DNA of 50,769 nucleotides, taken from Rhodospirillum sp. (GTDB lineage Bacteria; Pseudomonadota; Alphaproteobacteria; Rhodospirillales; Rhodospirillaceae). The position numbers were made by a program, and so were the translations under genes. The DNA is taken from assembly GCA_021741145.1 (NCBI GenBank), contig JAIOYK010000036.1:1-50769 (forward strand), in the 5' to 3' direction. Below, in pieces: positions 8,483 through 15,822 of the stretch (positions are counted from its first letter, which is position 1; each line of letters starts with the position of its first letter). Below the pieces are notes generated by a model, which saw only the letters and a list, made by a program, of their open reading frames with translations, did no database searches and was not told the origin of the DNA.

Positions 8483-8794
8483 TTAGTGATCCTTGAAGGC
8501 GTGGAGGTCGACTCCCTCCTTGAAGGCGGTCAACTGCTCTTCGGTGGCGGGGGCTTGGTATTTGGACTTCCAGTCCGAATAGGGCATGCCGTAGACCTCC
8601 TCCCGTGCTTGGTCGTAGTCCATGGAGACGCCACGCTCCTTGGCGGCGGCCATCACCCATTTGGACAGGCAGTTACGGCAGAAGCCGGCGAGGTTCATCA
8701 AGTCGATATTCTGGACATCCGTCCGGTGGCGTAGGTGCGCCACCAGTCCGCGGAAAGCCGCGGCTTCGATTTCCAGGCGGGTTTGATCATCCAT
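8483..8794 (-). CDS. DUF1244 family protein
   Basis: The product is 103 aa. It matches the DUF1244 family over its whole length: TRLEIEAAAFRGLVAHLR at the start, then TDVQNIDLMNLAGFCRNCL (residues about 25-43) with two cysteines in CRNC, and YGMPYSDWKSKYQAPAT. The family is small, widespread in alpha- and gammaproteobacteria and has no established function; the paired cysteines could be redox-active or bind metal. ATG 8794 fits the family's start and has GGAG about 9 bases upstream. It ends convergently with the ParA-like gene, about 75 bp away. Confidence 0.85.
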   Translation of the reverse strand: MDDQTRLEIEAAAFRGLVAHLRHRTDVQNIDLMNLAGFCRNCLSKWVMAAAKERGVSMDYDQAREEVYGMPYSDWKSKYQAPATEEQLTAFKEGVDLHAFKDH

Positions 8795-8813
8795 AAACGG
8801 AAACTCCAGTCCT

Positions 8814-8944
8814 TCAAGGCTTGTAAAACAGGGCCTCAAACAAAAAAGCAGCCAATGGAAAAACGGCCCAAAGCGTGACTTTCAGAGGCAACCCCGCACT
8901 ACGAACGTCTTCACCCCCGAATGGGACATCAAGCGATTGGCCAT
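8814..8944 (-). pseudogene. Possible frameshifted small membrane protein gene
   Basis: GAAGAGGAGG, the best-looking ribosome binding site in this region, precedes ATG 8944. The frame from there gives only 20 residues, MANRLMSHSGVKTFVVRGCL, and stops at 8882-8884. A different frame, open through the same place, continues as LPLKVTLWAVFPLAAFLFEA plus LFYKP and stops at 8814-8816. That is one hydrophobic helix with a short tail. One inserted or deleted base near 8885 would join the two into a protein of about 43 aa with one membrane segment. It lies between coxG and the DUF1244 gene on the same strand. Either a decayed microprotein gene or a 20-codon leader peptide. Confidence 0.35.
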
Positions 8945-8962
8945 GGTGGCCTCCTCTTCACG

Positions 8963-9649
8963 TTACATAAAGAGGCTATACAAGACTCCCAATGCGATTA
9001 ACCCAGCAATCGTTCCCCAAATGGCGACGATCACAACCGACGATCCAGTAATGGGAAGCTCGTCGCGGGCCTCCGACGGACCGGCCACCGAGACGGGAAC
9101 CGGAGTAAAGGGAACCTCCTCCACCGACGCCACCGGTTCGATTGGCGGGGGCGGGGGCGGGGGCGCGACCTGTTCCGTGACAGTCTCGGTCGAAGTCGGC
9201 TCCGGCGTTCCGGCACCAACGATAGCGGAGAACTTGGCGAAGAAATCCGCCGCCGTTTTATCCGCGACGCCCCGCACCAACCGGGCGCCCACGCTGGCGA
9301 GCTTGCCACCAACCTCGGCCTTGGCTTCGTAGACCAGCTTGGTTCCGGCGCCTTCCTCGGTCAGGGTCACCTTGGCCGAACCCTTGGCGAATCCGGCCAT
9401 GCCACCCTGCCCTTTGACCGCCATGGTGCAGGACGTGGGGGGAGTCATTTCTTCCATGGTCACCGTCCCGGCGAATTTCGCCGAGACCGGTCCCACCTTG
9501 ACCTTCACCTTACCGGCGAATTCCGTGTCCGAGGACTTGACCAGCTCCTCGCACCCATCGATGCACTGTTTCAGAATCTCGGGATCGTTGATCCCTTCCC
9601 AAACCCGATCAATGGGCGCGGGCACAAGGTATTCCCCCGTGAAGTCCAT
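8963..9649 (-). CDS. coxG: CoxG/SRPBCC family protein with C-terminal membrane helix
   Basis: The product is 228 aa. Residues 1-150 are a CoxG-type SRPBCC domain: MDFTGEYLVPAPIDRVWEGI, NDPEILKQCIDGCEEL and GKVKVKVGPVSAKFAGTVTM are the family's conserved blocks. A Pro-rich linker (APPPPPPPIEP) leads to one hydrophobic helix (about 201-226, SVVIVAIWGTIAGLIALGVL), so the domain is probably anchored in the inner membrane. In carboxydotrophs CoxG is thought to help attach or mature CO dehydrogenase. No cox structural genes lie nearby, so this is better read as a general CoxG-like protein of unknown ligand. AAAGGA about 9 bases upstream supports the ATG at 9649. Confidence 0.82.
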   Translation of the reverse strand: MDFTGEYLVPAPIDRVWEGINDPEILKQCIDGCEELVKSSDTEFAGKVKVKVGPVSAKFAGTVTMEEMTPPTSCTMAVKGQGGMAGFAKGSAKVTLTEEGAGTKLVYEAKAEVGGKLASVGARLVRGVADKTAADFFAKFSAIVGAGTPEPTSTETVTEQVAPPPPPPPIEPVASVEEVPFTPVPVSVAGPSEARDELPITGSSVVIVAIWGTIAGLIALGVLYSLFM

Positions 9650-9770
9650 ATCAGTAATCCTTTATTTTCAGGACCTTAAAACAAAACTGTTCCATAAAGT
9701 CGGCGCATATCGCCACCCGTCCCCTGGCCACCGCGGCAGGATGCACGGGCCAAGTGAAAGACGCCATAGG

Positions 9771-10664
9771 TCATTTGTCGTAAAGGGTGAAGAGTCCTTG
9801 GGTACCCAGTTCCTTGCCACCAGGTTCCTGGGCCAAACGTTCGAATTGGGACTTAGCCAACTTCAGGGCGCGGGCGTCCAAACCCAGGCCGTCGGCCTCG
9901 GTCTCGGCGATCCCCAAATCCTTGATGAAATGGTGCACGAAAAAGCCCGGGTCGAAGTCCCCATCGACCATGCGCGCGCCCAGGACATTGAGCTGGAATC
10001 CCCCCGCCGCGCCGCCGCCGATGACATCCAGAACCTTCTTGCAGTCCAGTCCCGCCTTCTTCGCGTAAACCAGGGCTTCGGCGACCCCCATGATGGTGCC
10101 CGCGATGACCGTCTGATTGACCATCTTGGTATGCTGACCGGCCCCCGCGGGACCGAGCAGGGCAATCGATTTTCCCATGGCCTCGAACAGGGGCAGGACA
10201 TGGTCGAAGGCCTCTTGGTCGCCGCCGACCATGATCGCCAGGGTGCCATTCCTGGCCCCCACGTCGCCACCGGAAACGGGGGCATCCAGGGCCTTCAGCC
10301 CCTTGGCTTCGGCCGCCGCGGCGATGCGCTGGGCCAGACTGGGGGAGGACGTGGTCATATCCACCAGAACCGCGCCCGCCTTGGCGGTGGAGAGGATCCC
10401 CCCATCCCCATCCTTGCCGAAGTAGACGTCCTCCACGTCATGGGGGTAGCCGACCATGGTGATCACCACGTCGGAGTCGGCGGCCACCGCCGCCGGATCG
10501 TCCTTCCAGACCGCGCCCTCGGACAGCAGATCCTCGATCTTCGCCCTGGTGCGGGTATAGGCGTTGACCGTGAACCCCGCGGCCATCAGGTGACGGGCCA
10601 TGCTCTTGCCCATGATGCCCAGACCGACGAACCCAACCGCGTGGTTTCCGGGGGTGACTGTCAT
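9771..10664 (-). CDS. garR: 2-hydroxy-3-oxopropionate (tartronate semialdehyde) reductase-like dehydrogenase
   Basis: The product is 297 aa, the normal size for the 3-hydroxyisobutyrate/tartronate semialdehyde reductase family. It has the Rossmann motif GFVGLGIMGKSMARHLMAAG, the substrate loop DAPVSGGDVGARNGTLAIMVGG and the catalytic lysine in GAGQHTKMVNQ, followed by GFFVHHFIKDLGIA near the C-terminus. These enzymes reduce or oxidise small 3-hydroxy acids with NAD(P)H in the cytosol. GarR/GlxR is the best guess, because a glyoxylate/hydroxypyruvate-type dehydrogenase gene is divergent 95 bp away, but 3-hydroxyisobutyrate dehydrogenase is not excluded. The start at 10664 was chosen for GGGAGGAG five bases upstream; an upstream extension into the promoter region lacks this support. 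Confidence 0.8.
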   Translation of the reverse strand: MTVTPGNHAVGFVGLGIMGKSMARHLMAAGFTVNAYTRTRAKIEDLLSEGAVWKDDPAAVAADSDVVITMVGYPHDVEDVYFGKDGDGGILSTAKAGAVLVDMTTSSPSLAQRIAAAAEAKGLKALDAPVSGGDVGARNGTLAIMVGGDQEAFDHVLPLFEAMGKSIALLGPAGAGQHTKMVNQTVIAGTIMGVAEALVYAKKAGLDCKKVLDVIGGGAAGGFQLNVLGARMVDGDFDPGFFVHHFIKDLGIAETEADGLGLDARALKLAKSQFERLAQEPGGKELGTQGLFTLYDK

Positions 10665-10759
10665 AGGAACTCCTCCCAAGGTTATATTATGGTGACGGCC
10701 TCTTAAGGCCATGTGTATTCTGATACAAAATCGGACAGGGGTCATATAGGGAAGGCAAC

Positions 10760-11740
10760 GTGACTGTGAAACCAGTCCTTATCGCCACGCGCGCGCTTCC
10801 GGTCGCTGTCGAGGCGCGGGCCAACCGGACATACCAGTTCCACGCCGCGCCGGAAACCGAGCCCGTCCCGGTGTCCATACTGGCGGCCAGGACCCGGGAA
10901 ACCGGGGCGCGGGGCGTGATCATCACCCCCACGGACCGGGTGGACGCCACCGTTGTCGCCGCCCTGCCCGACACCGTCGCGGTGATCGCCACCTTTTCCG
11001 TCGGCTATGAACATGTGGATGTGGCGGCGGCGGAAGCCCGGGGAATCCTGGTGACCAACACCCCCGGCGTGCTGACCGAGGCGACCGCGGACATCGCCCT
11101 TCTGCTGTTGCTGGGCGCGGCGCGTCGGGCCTCGGAAGGGGAGCGGATGATGCGGGCGGGCGCCTGGACCGGTTGGACTCCCACCCAGCTCATGGGTACC
11201 CACCTGAATGGCAAGCGCCTGGGGATCCTGGGCATGGGCCGCATCGGCCTGGCCCTGGCCCACCGCGCCCGCGCCTTGGGCATGGAGATCCACTACCACA
11301 ACAGATCCGAACTCGACCGATCAGAGGCGGGAGACGCACGTTACCACGCCCGACCAGAGGACTTGCTGGCCGTCGCCGACGCCCTCAGCCTGCATTTCCC
11401 GGCCACGCCCCAAACGCTCAAATTCCTGAACACCGAGCGGCTTTCCCTGTTGCCCCGGGGCGCCATCGTGGTCAACACGGCCCGGGGTGCCGTGGTTGAT
11501 GACGAGGCCCTGATCGCGGCCCTGAAGTCGGGTCAGGTCGCAGCCGCGGGATTGGATGTCTACGACGGCGAGCCAAAGGCCAACCCCGCCTACGCCTCCC
11601 TTCCAAACACCTTCCTACTGCCCCACCTGGGCAGTGCCACCGTGGAAACGCGCGAGGCCATGGGCTTCAAGGCCCTGGACAACCTGGATGCCTATTTCGA
11701 GGGCCGGACCCCACCGAACCGGATCCTTCCAAACACCTGA
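10760..11740 (+). CDS. D-2-hydroxyacid dehydrogenase (glyoxylate/hydroxypyruvate reductase type)
   Basis: The product is 326 aa. The NAD(P) site GKRLGILGMGRIGLALAHRA has the GxGxxG motif. The catalytic triad is visible as Arg in VVNTARGAVVDDEALI, Glu in AGLDVYDGEP and His in LLPHLGSAT. IATFSVGYEHVDVAAAEARG and NTPGVLTEATADIALLLLL are the usual substrate-domain blocks of glyoxylate reductase/GyaR-like enzymes. It probably reduces glyoxylate or hydroxypyruvate. Translation begins at GTG 10760 with GGGAAGG about 5 bases before it. It is divergent from the GarR-type gene, which fits a shared glyoxylate/tartronate theme, and precedes phaC by about 87 bp, perhaps in the same transcript. Confidence 0.87.
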   Translation: MTVKPVLIATRALPVAVEARANRTYQFHAAPETEPVPVSILAARTRETGARGVIITPTDRVDATVVAALPDTVAVIATFSVGYEHVDVAAAEARGILVTNTPGVLTEATADIALLLLLGAARRASEGERMMRAGAWTGWTPTQLMGTHLNGKRLGILGMGRIGLALAHRARALGMEIHYHNRSELDRSEAGDARYHARPEDLLAVADALSLHFPATPQTLKFLNTERLSLLPRGAIVVNTARGAVVDDEALIAALKSGQVAAAGLDVYDGEPKANPAYASLPNTFLLPHLGSATVETREAMGFKALDNLDAYFEGRTPPNRILPNT

Positions 11741-11827
11741 GCCGAAGTGGGGCAAACCCACCGACCCCGCCCCGGGTTCCGACCAATACCCGGGGTTCCG
11801 CACGAGAAAACGCCGAGAGGAATGCCC

Positions 11828-13609
11828 ATGACCACCAAACGGCCGGACACCACTTTTTCCGAAGCCTGGAAAGCCTGGGCGGATTGGACCGAAAAAAGCC
11901 AGAAACTCTGGGCCGCCACCCTGGCCAGCCAAGTCAACAAGCCGGAAGTGGAAATCCCCGATCCCGATGTCGTGCGGGACAGCTTCCGTCATGTGGCCGA
12001 GAAAATCCTGGAAAACCCCGAACCTTTCCTGGATGGCCAAGCCACTTGGTGGCGAGACTTCATCACGCTCTGCGAGGTCAGCGCCAACCGCCTCCGGGGC
12101 GTGGACGGCCAGCCCGTGGCCGAACCCGAGCCCGGTGACAAACGCTTCAAGGACGACGCCTGGACTCAGGATCCCTTGTACGATCACATTAAACAAAGCT
12201 ACCTGATCACCGCCCGTGTGATGACCAATTCCCTGCGTAAGATCGAAGGGATCGATCCCGAGCTGCGCGAACGGATCGAGTTCTATACCCGCCAGACCAT
12301 CGATGCCCTGGCCCCGACCAATTTCGTCGCCACCAACCCGGTGGCCCGCCGCGCCACCCTGGAAAGCGGTGGCCAGAACCTGCTGAAGGGCATCGAGAAC
12401 ATGCTGCGCGACATGGAGCGTGGCAAGGGGCGCCTAAGGGTGGCGATGACAGACGAAACGGCTTTCGAGGTCGGACGCAATATCGCCGTGACCCCGGGCA
12501 AGGTGGTGTTCCAGAACGACCTGATGCAATTGATCCAATATGCGCCGGCCACCGAAACCGTGCGCAAACGGCCGTTGCTGGTCGTGCCGCCGTGGATCAA
12601 CAAGTTTTATATCCTGGACCTGACGGAGAAGAACTCCCTCCTCAAGTACATGGTGGATCAGGGCTTCACGGTCTTTGTCATCTCCTGGATCAATCCAGAC
12701 GAAACCCTGGCCCACAAGAACTTCGAGAACTATGTGGCCGAGGGTCCCCTGGCCGCGCTCGACGCCATCGAACACGCAACGGGGGAGAAAGAGGTCACCA
12801 TGGCCGCCTATTGCATCGGTGGCACTCTGACGGCAAGCACGCTCGCTCTGATGGCCGCCCGAGGGGACGACCGGGTGAAGGCGGCCACCTTCTTCACCAC
12901 CATGACCGATTTCGAGGATCCCGGCGAATTGGGTGTCTTCATCGAACCCCATCTTCTGGACAAACTCGATGACTACATGGCCAAGCATGGCTATCTGGAT
13001 GGGTCCTACATGTCCACGGCCTTCAACATGCTGCGGGACAACGACCTGATCTGGTCCTTCTTCATCAACAATTACCTGTTGGGCAAGGACCCCATGCCCT
13101 TCGATCTGCTGTACTGGAATTCCGACAGCACGCGCATGCCCGCCATGATGCACAGCTTCTACCTGCGGGAAATGTACGAAAAGAATAAACTGGTGGAGCC
13201 CGGCGGCATCACCCTGCTGGGTACGCCCATCGACCTGCGCGCGGTCAAGACCCCGGTGTACATGCTCTCCACCAAGGAAGACCACATCGCCCCCTGGAGG
13301 AGCACCTTCCGCGCCACCGGTCTGTTCTCGGGTCCGACCCGCTTCGTGCTCTCGGGCAGCGGCCATATCGCCGGAGTGATCAACCCCCCCACCAAGGTAA
13401 AATACGGCCATTGGACAAACAGCCGGAAATACAAGGATCCGGACGCTTGGTTCAACGCCGCCAAGGTCAACGAGGGGTCCTGGTGGCCCAACTGGACCGA
13501 ATGGAACCACAAGCACTCCGGCCCGGAGGTCCCCGCCCGCCACCCCGGCGACGGCAAGTTGAAGCCCATCGAGGACGCGCCCGGTTCCTATGTGAAGGTG
13601 CGGGTCTGA
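11828..13609 (+). CDS. phaC: Class I poly(3-hydroxyalkanoate) synthase PhaC
   Basis: The product is 593 aa, the usual length of class I PHA synthases. These polymerise (R)-3-hydroxyacyl-CoA into storage polyester on granule surfaces. The lipase-like box AAYCIGGTLT holds the nucleophile Cys329; the partners are Asp485 in STKEDHIAPW and His513 in SGSGHIAGVINPP. LVVPPWINKFYILDL and FVISWINPDE are the standard PhaC core motifs. ATG 11828 is used because GAGAGG lies 7 bases upstream; the ATG at 11822 is too close to that site. No phaA, phaB or phasin gene is next to it, so the monomer pathway must be encoded elsewhere. Confidence 0.95.
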   Translation: MTTKRPDTTFSEAWKAWADWTEKSQKLWAATLASQVNKPEVEIPDPDVVRDSFRHVAEKILENPEPFLDGQATWWRDFITLCEVSANRLRGVDGQPVAEPEPGDKRFKDDAWTQDPLYDHIKQSYLITARVMTNSLRKIEGIDPELRERIEFYTRQTIDALAPTNFVATNPVARRATLESGGQNLLKGIENMLRDMERGKGRLRVAMTDETAFEVGRNIAVTPGKVVFQNDLMQLIQYAPATETVRKRPLLVVPPWINKFYILDLTEKNSLLKYMVDQGFTVFVISWINPDETLAHKNFENYVAEGPLAALDAIEHATGEKEVTMAAYCIGGTLTASTLALMAARGDDRVKAATFFTTMTDFEDPGELGVFIEPHLLDKLDDYMAKHGYLDGSYMSTAFNMLRDNDLIWSFFINNYLLGKDPMPFDLLYWNSDSTRMPAMMHSFYLREMYEKNKLVEPGGITLLGTPIDLRAVKTPVYMLSTKEDHIAPWRSTFRATGLFSGPTRFVLSGSGHIAGVINPPTKVKYGHWTNSRKYKDPDAWFNAAKVNEGSWWPNWTEWNHKHSGPEVPARHPGDGKLKPIEDAPGSYVKVRV

Positions 13610-13627
13610 AGGAAAAACACAGGAAGA

Positions 13628-13658
13628 GGGCGGGATAGCATTAGGCGCTATCCTGCCC
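13628..13658. terminator. Hairpin between convergent phaC and DMT transporter genes
   Basis: GGGCGGGATAGC (13628-13639) pairs with GCTATCCTGCCC (13647-13658) with one mismatch and a 7-base loop. It starts 18 bases after the phaC stop and contains the stop codon of the converging gene. There is no long T-run on either side, so a two-way, partly Rho-assisted terminator is plausible but unproven. Confidence 0.5.
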
Positions 13659-14553
13659 GCTGACTTCTCCGGGCAATGCGCCAAGTTCCTTGCCCGGAGA
13701 GAACAGCGACCACCACCACGCATCCAGCGACGGTCATCCATCCTGGAAACTCACCCAGAATGCCCCAGATCAGGAAGGGCGCGAGCACTGTCTCCAACAG
13801 GAAGATGAGCCCCACCTCGGCCGCGGCCAGGACACGGGGTCCACGGAACAACAAAACGAAGGAAAACGGAACCACCAGGGCCGCGTCCAAGAGGATCCAC
13901 AGCCATTGGATGGACTCCGCCGGAAGCTCGACTCGGCCCCCCAAGGCGAGGCCAATCAGGCCCGTCAAGAACATTCCCAGGCCCGTGCAGGGTTCCACAT
14001 CCAAGCCGGGCGTGGCCCGTAGGATGGTCAGGGCTCCGGCCATGGCGACGGCGGTGACCAGGGCCCAGGGCAAACCGCTCAAGCGTCCGGCCATGATGTC
14101 TCCACTCCCCACGAGCCCGAGGCCGACCGCGGCTCCGGCGATGGCGATCAGAGTGGCGGGGGAGATGCGCTCTCCCAGGAACAGGCGAGACAGGACAGCG
14201 GCCACCAAGGGAATGCAGGCCATGACCGATACCGCGCTGGCCACCGTCGTCTTTTCAACCGCCATCAGGAAACCCAAGGTGCTCACCCCATAACAGGCGG
14301 CCACGCCCAACCCTTCCCGGCCCAAGACCCGGGGCAAATCAACAAAACGGCCCCGCTGGATGGTCAGCCAGAACACCAGCAGCACCAGCCCGGAAATGCT
14401 GCCCCGCAGCACGAGCAAGGGCAAGGCTGGCATGTCGGATAGGCGGATCAACAGGGTATCGGGAACGAGGATCAAGATCCCCGCCAAGGTCATTATGATG
14501 CCCCTCCGGCGGGCATGGGCCTTGGCGGCTATGATATGGGCGGGGTCTGACAC
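13648..14553 (-). CDS. DMT superfamily (EamA) transporter
   Basis: The product is about 301 aa with some ten hydrophobic helices in two EamA repeats, the standard fold of drug/metabolite exporters. Examples are ILILVPDTLLIRLSD near the start, then LAAAEVGLIFLLETVLAPFL and WMTVAGCVVVVAVLSG near the end. These proteins usually export amino acids, metabolites or toxic compounds across the inner membrane; the substrate is unknown. GTG 14553 is chosen because AAGG precedes it by about 8 bases; an in-frame GTG at 14610 would add 19 residues without a clear ribosome binding site. It converges with phaC and lies about 100 bp downstream of the M23 peptidase gene on the same strand. Confidence 0.8.
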   Translation of the reverse strand: MSDPAHIIAAKAHARRRGIIMTLAGILILVPDTLLIRLSDMPALPLLVLRGSISGLVLLVFWLTIQRGRFVDLPRVLGREGLGVAACYGVSTLGFLMAVEKTTVASAVSVMACIPLVAAVLSRLFLGERISPATLIAIAGAAVGLGLVGSGDIMAGRLSGLPWALVTAVAMAGALTILRATPGLDVEPCTGLGMFLTGLIGLALGGRVELPAESIQWLWILLDAALVVPFSFVLLFRGPRVLAAAEVGLIFLLETVLAPFLIWGILGEFPGWMTVAGCVVVVAVLSGQGTWRIARRSQRAG

Positions 14554-14652
14554 GGGGGGCACCTTGACAGGAAGGGAGATAAAACGCCCGGCACCATGAC
14601 CGGCACCCACCCGAAAGGCAAGCCCGCCCCTTCCCTTTCCCGCTCCAAGCGT

Positions 14653-15756
14653 CTACTCCACGCGGATACGGGCTTCCCGCCAGCCGACCACGCCCTTGCC
14701 CGGTCGCTCCACGGTCACCACTCCGGTATAGGTGCCAAGGGGCCAGTGGTCCTGACCTCCACGCTTTTTCCCGGAGAAGCCAAACCATTGGGCATATCCC
14801 TTTTCATCGAAGTCGCTCTTCGACTCATGGAACGGCGCGCCATCCGGACCGATGATTTGCAATAGAAGGTGGTCCCCCTTTTCCACTCCCATCATATCCA
14901 CGAAAACCAACAGGACCGGCGCATCGGATGGAAAGACGTCCTTGGCATAGACCCCGTTCCGGACCCTCGGCCGATCGGGCTTCTCCCAAGCGAAGCCCAC
15001 ATTGTTCAACACCAAGGGAGAATACCGCATCTTGGCGAAAACTTCCGGCGTCCACAGGGGAATGCCCGTGCCCTTGCATCCCTCCTCCGCCGGACGCCCC
15101 TTGAAGGGGTCGTAGACCACATCGTCCCGGCTGATCTGGATATGAAGGTGGGGATGTTCCGTCATACCGGATAGTCCGACGTCCCCAAGAATCTGTCCAC
15201 TCTGGACGGTCTGACCAGGATGGACCGCGATGCTACCGCGCTTCATATGGCAATATTGGGTTGCCCAACCATCCCCGTGATCGATCCGCACCCCATTCCC
15301 GCATTCCCGGCCAGACACATCGGGCGGGTTCTCCGCCCGGGTGCTGATATCGGGCATTTCATCGCGGACCCCCGCCACCGTCCCCGCCGCGGCGGCGAGG
15401 ACGGACACGCTCCGCCCCGACTCCAAGTGGCCAATGCCGATATCGACCCCCTTGTGACCGATATCGCTCCCTTCCTTCCCCGGGCGAGAATCCCGCTTGG
15501 ACAGGGGGCCACACATAAAGTCGGCGACCCCCGGACCAGGATCGTCGTCCACGTAGCTGGTCACCCAACAATCCTTCCCGATGGCGCAATCCAAGGGGAA
15601 GACGAGACGTGGCTGGGTCTCGACACGACTGAAATCCGGAGGGGTTCCGCCAGTCTCCTGGGCCGCCGCGCGGTTGGACAATTGGAACAGCCCAAACGAC
15701 AACCCGATCCCCGAAAGGATCGCGGCGCGAAGCAGATATCCGTGCATGTTTCCCAT
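14653..15756 (-). CDS. Exported M23 family metallopeptidase
   Basis: The product is 367 aa. A signal peptide covers about residues 1-32 (AAILSGIGLSFGLFQLSNRA, then AAAQE). The peptidase domain has the M23/LytM zinc ligands: H101 and D105 in GHKGVDIGIG and HxH at 203-205 in HPHLHIQIS. VSVLAAAAGTVAGVRDE and GQTVQSGQILGDVGLSG are further family blocks. With all ligands present it may cut peptidoglycan cross-bridges in the periplasm. The C-terminal 150 residues (after about 220) form an extra beta-rich domain of unknown role. Several cysteines (CAIGKDC, CGNG, YCHM, EEGCKG) suggest disulfides. ATG 15756 has GGGGGA six bases upstream. Confidence 0.85.
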   Translation of the reverse strand: MGNMHGYLLRAAILSGIGLSFGLFQLSNRAAAQETGGTPPDFSRVETQPRLVFPLDCAIGKDCWVTSYVDDDPGPGVADFMCGPLSKRDSRPGKEGSDIGHKGVDIGIGHLESGRSVSVLAAAAGTVAGVRDEMPDISTRAENPPDVSGRECGNGVRIDHGDGWATQYCHMKRGSIAVHPGQTVQSGQILGDVGLSGMTEHPHLHIQISRDDVVYDPFKGRPAEEGCKGTGIPLWTPEVFAKMRYSPLVLNNVGFAWEKPDRPRVRNGVYAKDVFPSDAPVLLVFVDMMGVEKGDHLLLQIIGPDGAPFHESKSDFDEKGYAQWFGFSGKKRGGQDHWPLGTYTGVVTVERPGKGVVGWREARIRVE

Positions 15757-15822
15757 CGACGGTCCCCCGAAAGTCACGATCTCATCCTTTCGATATGACC
15801 CGACCCGGGGGCGGGACGTCAA

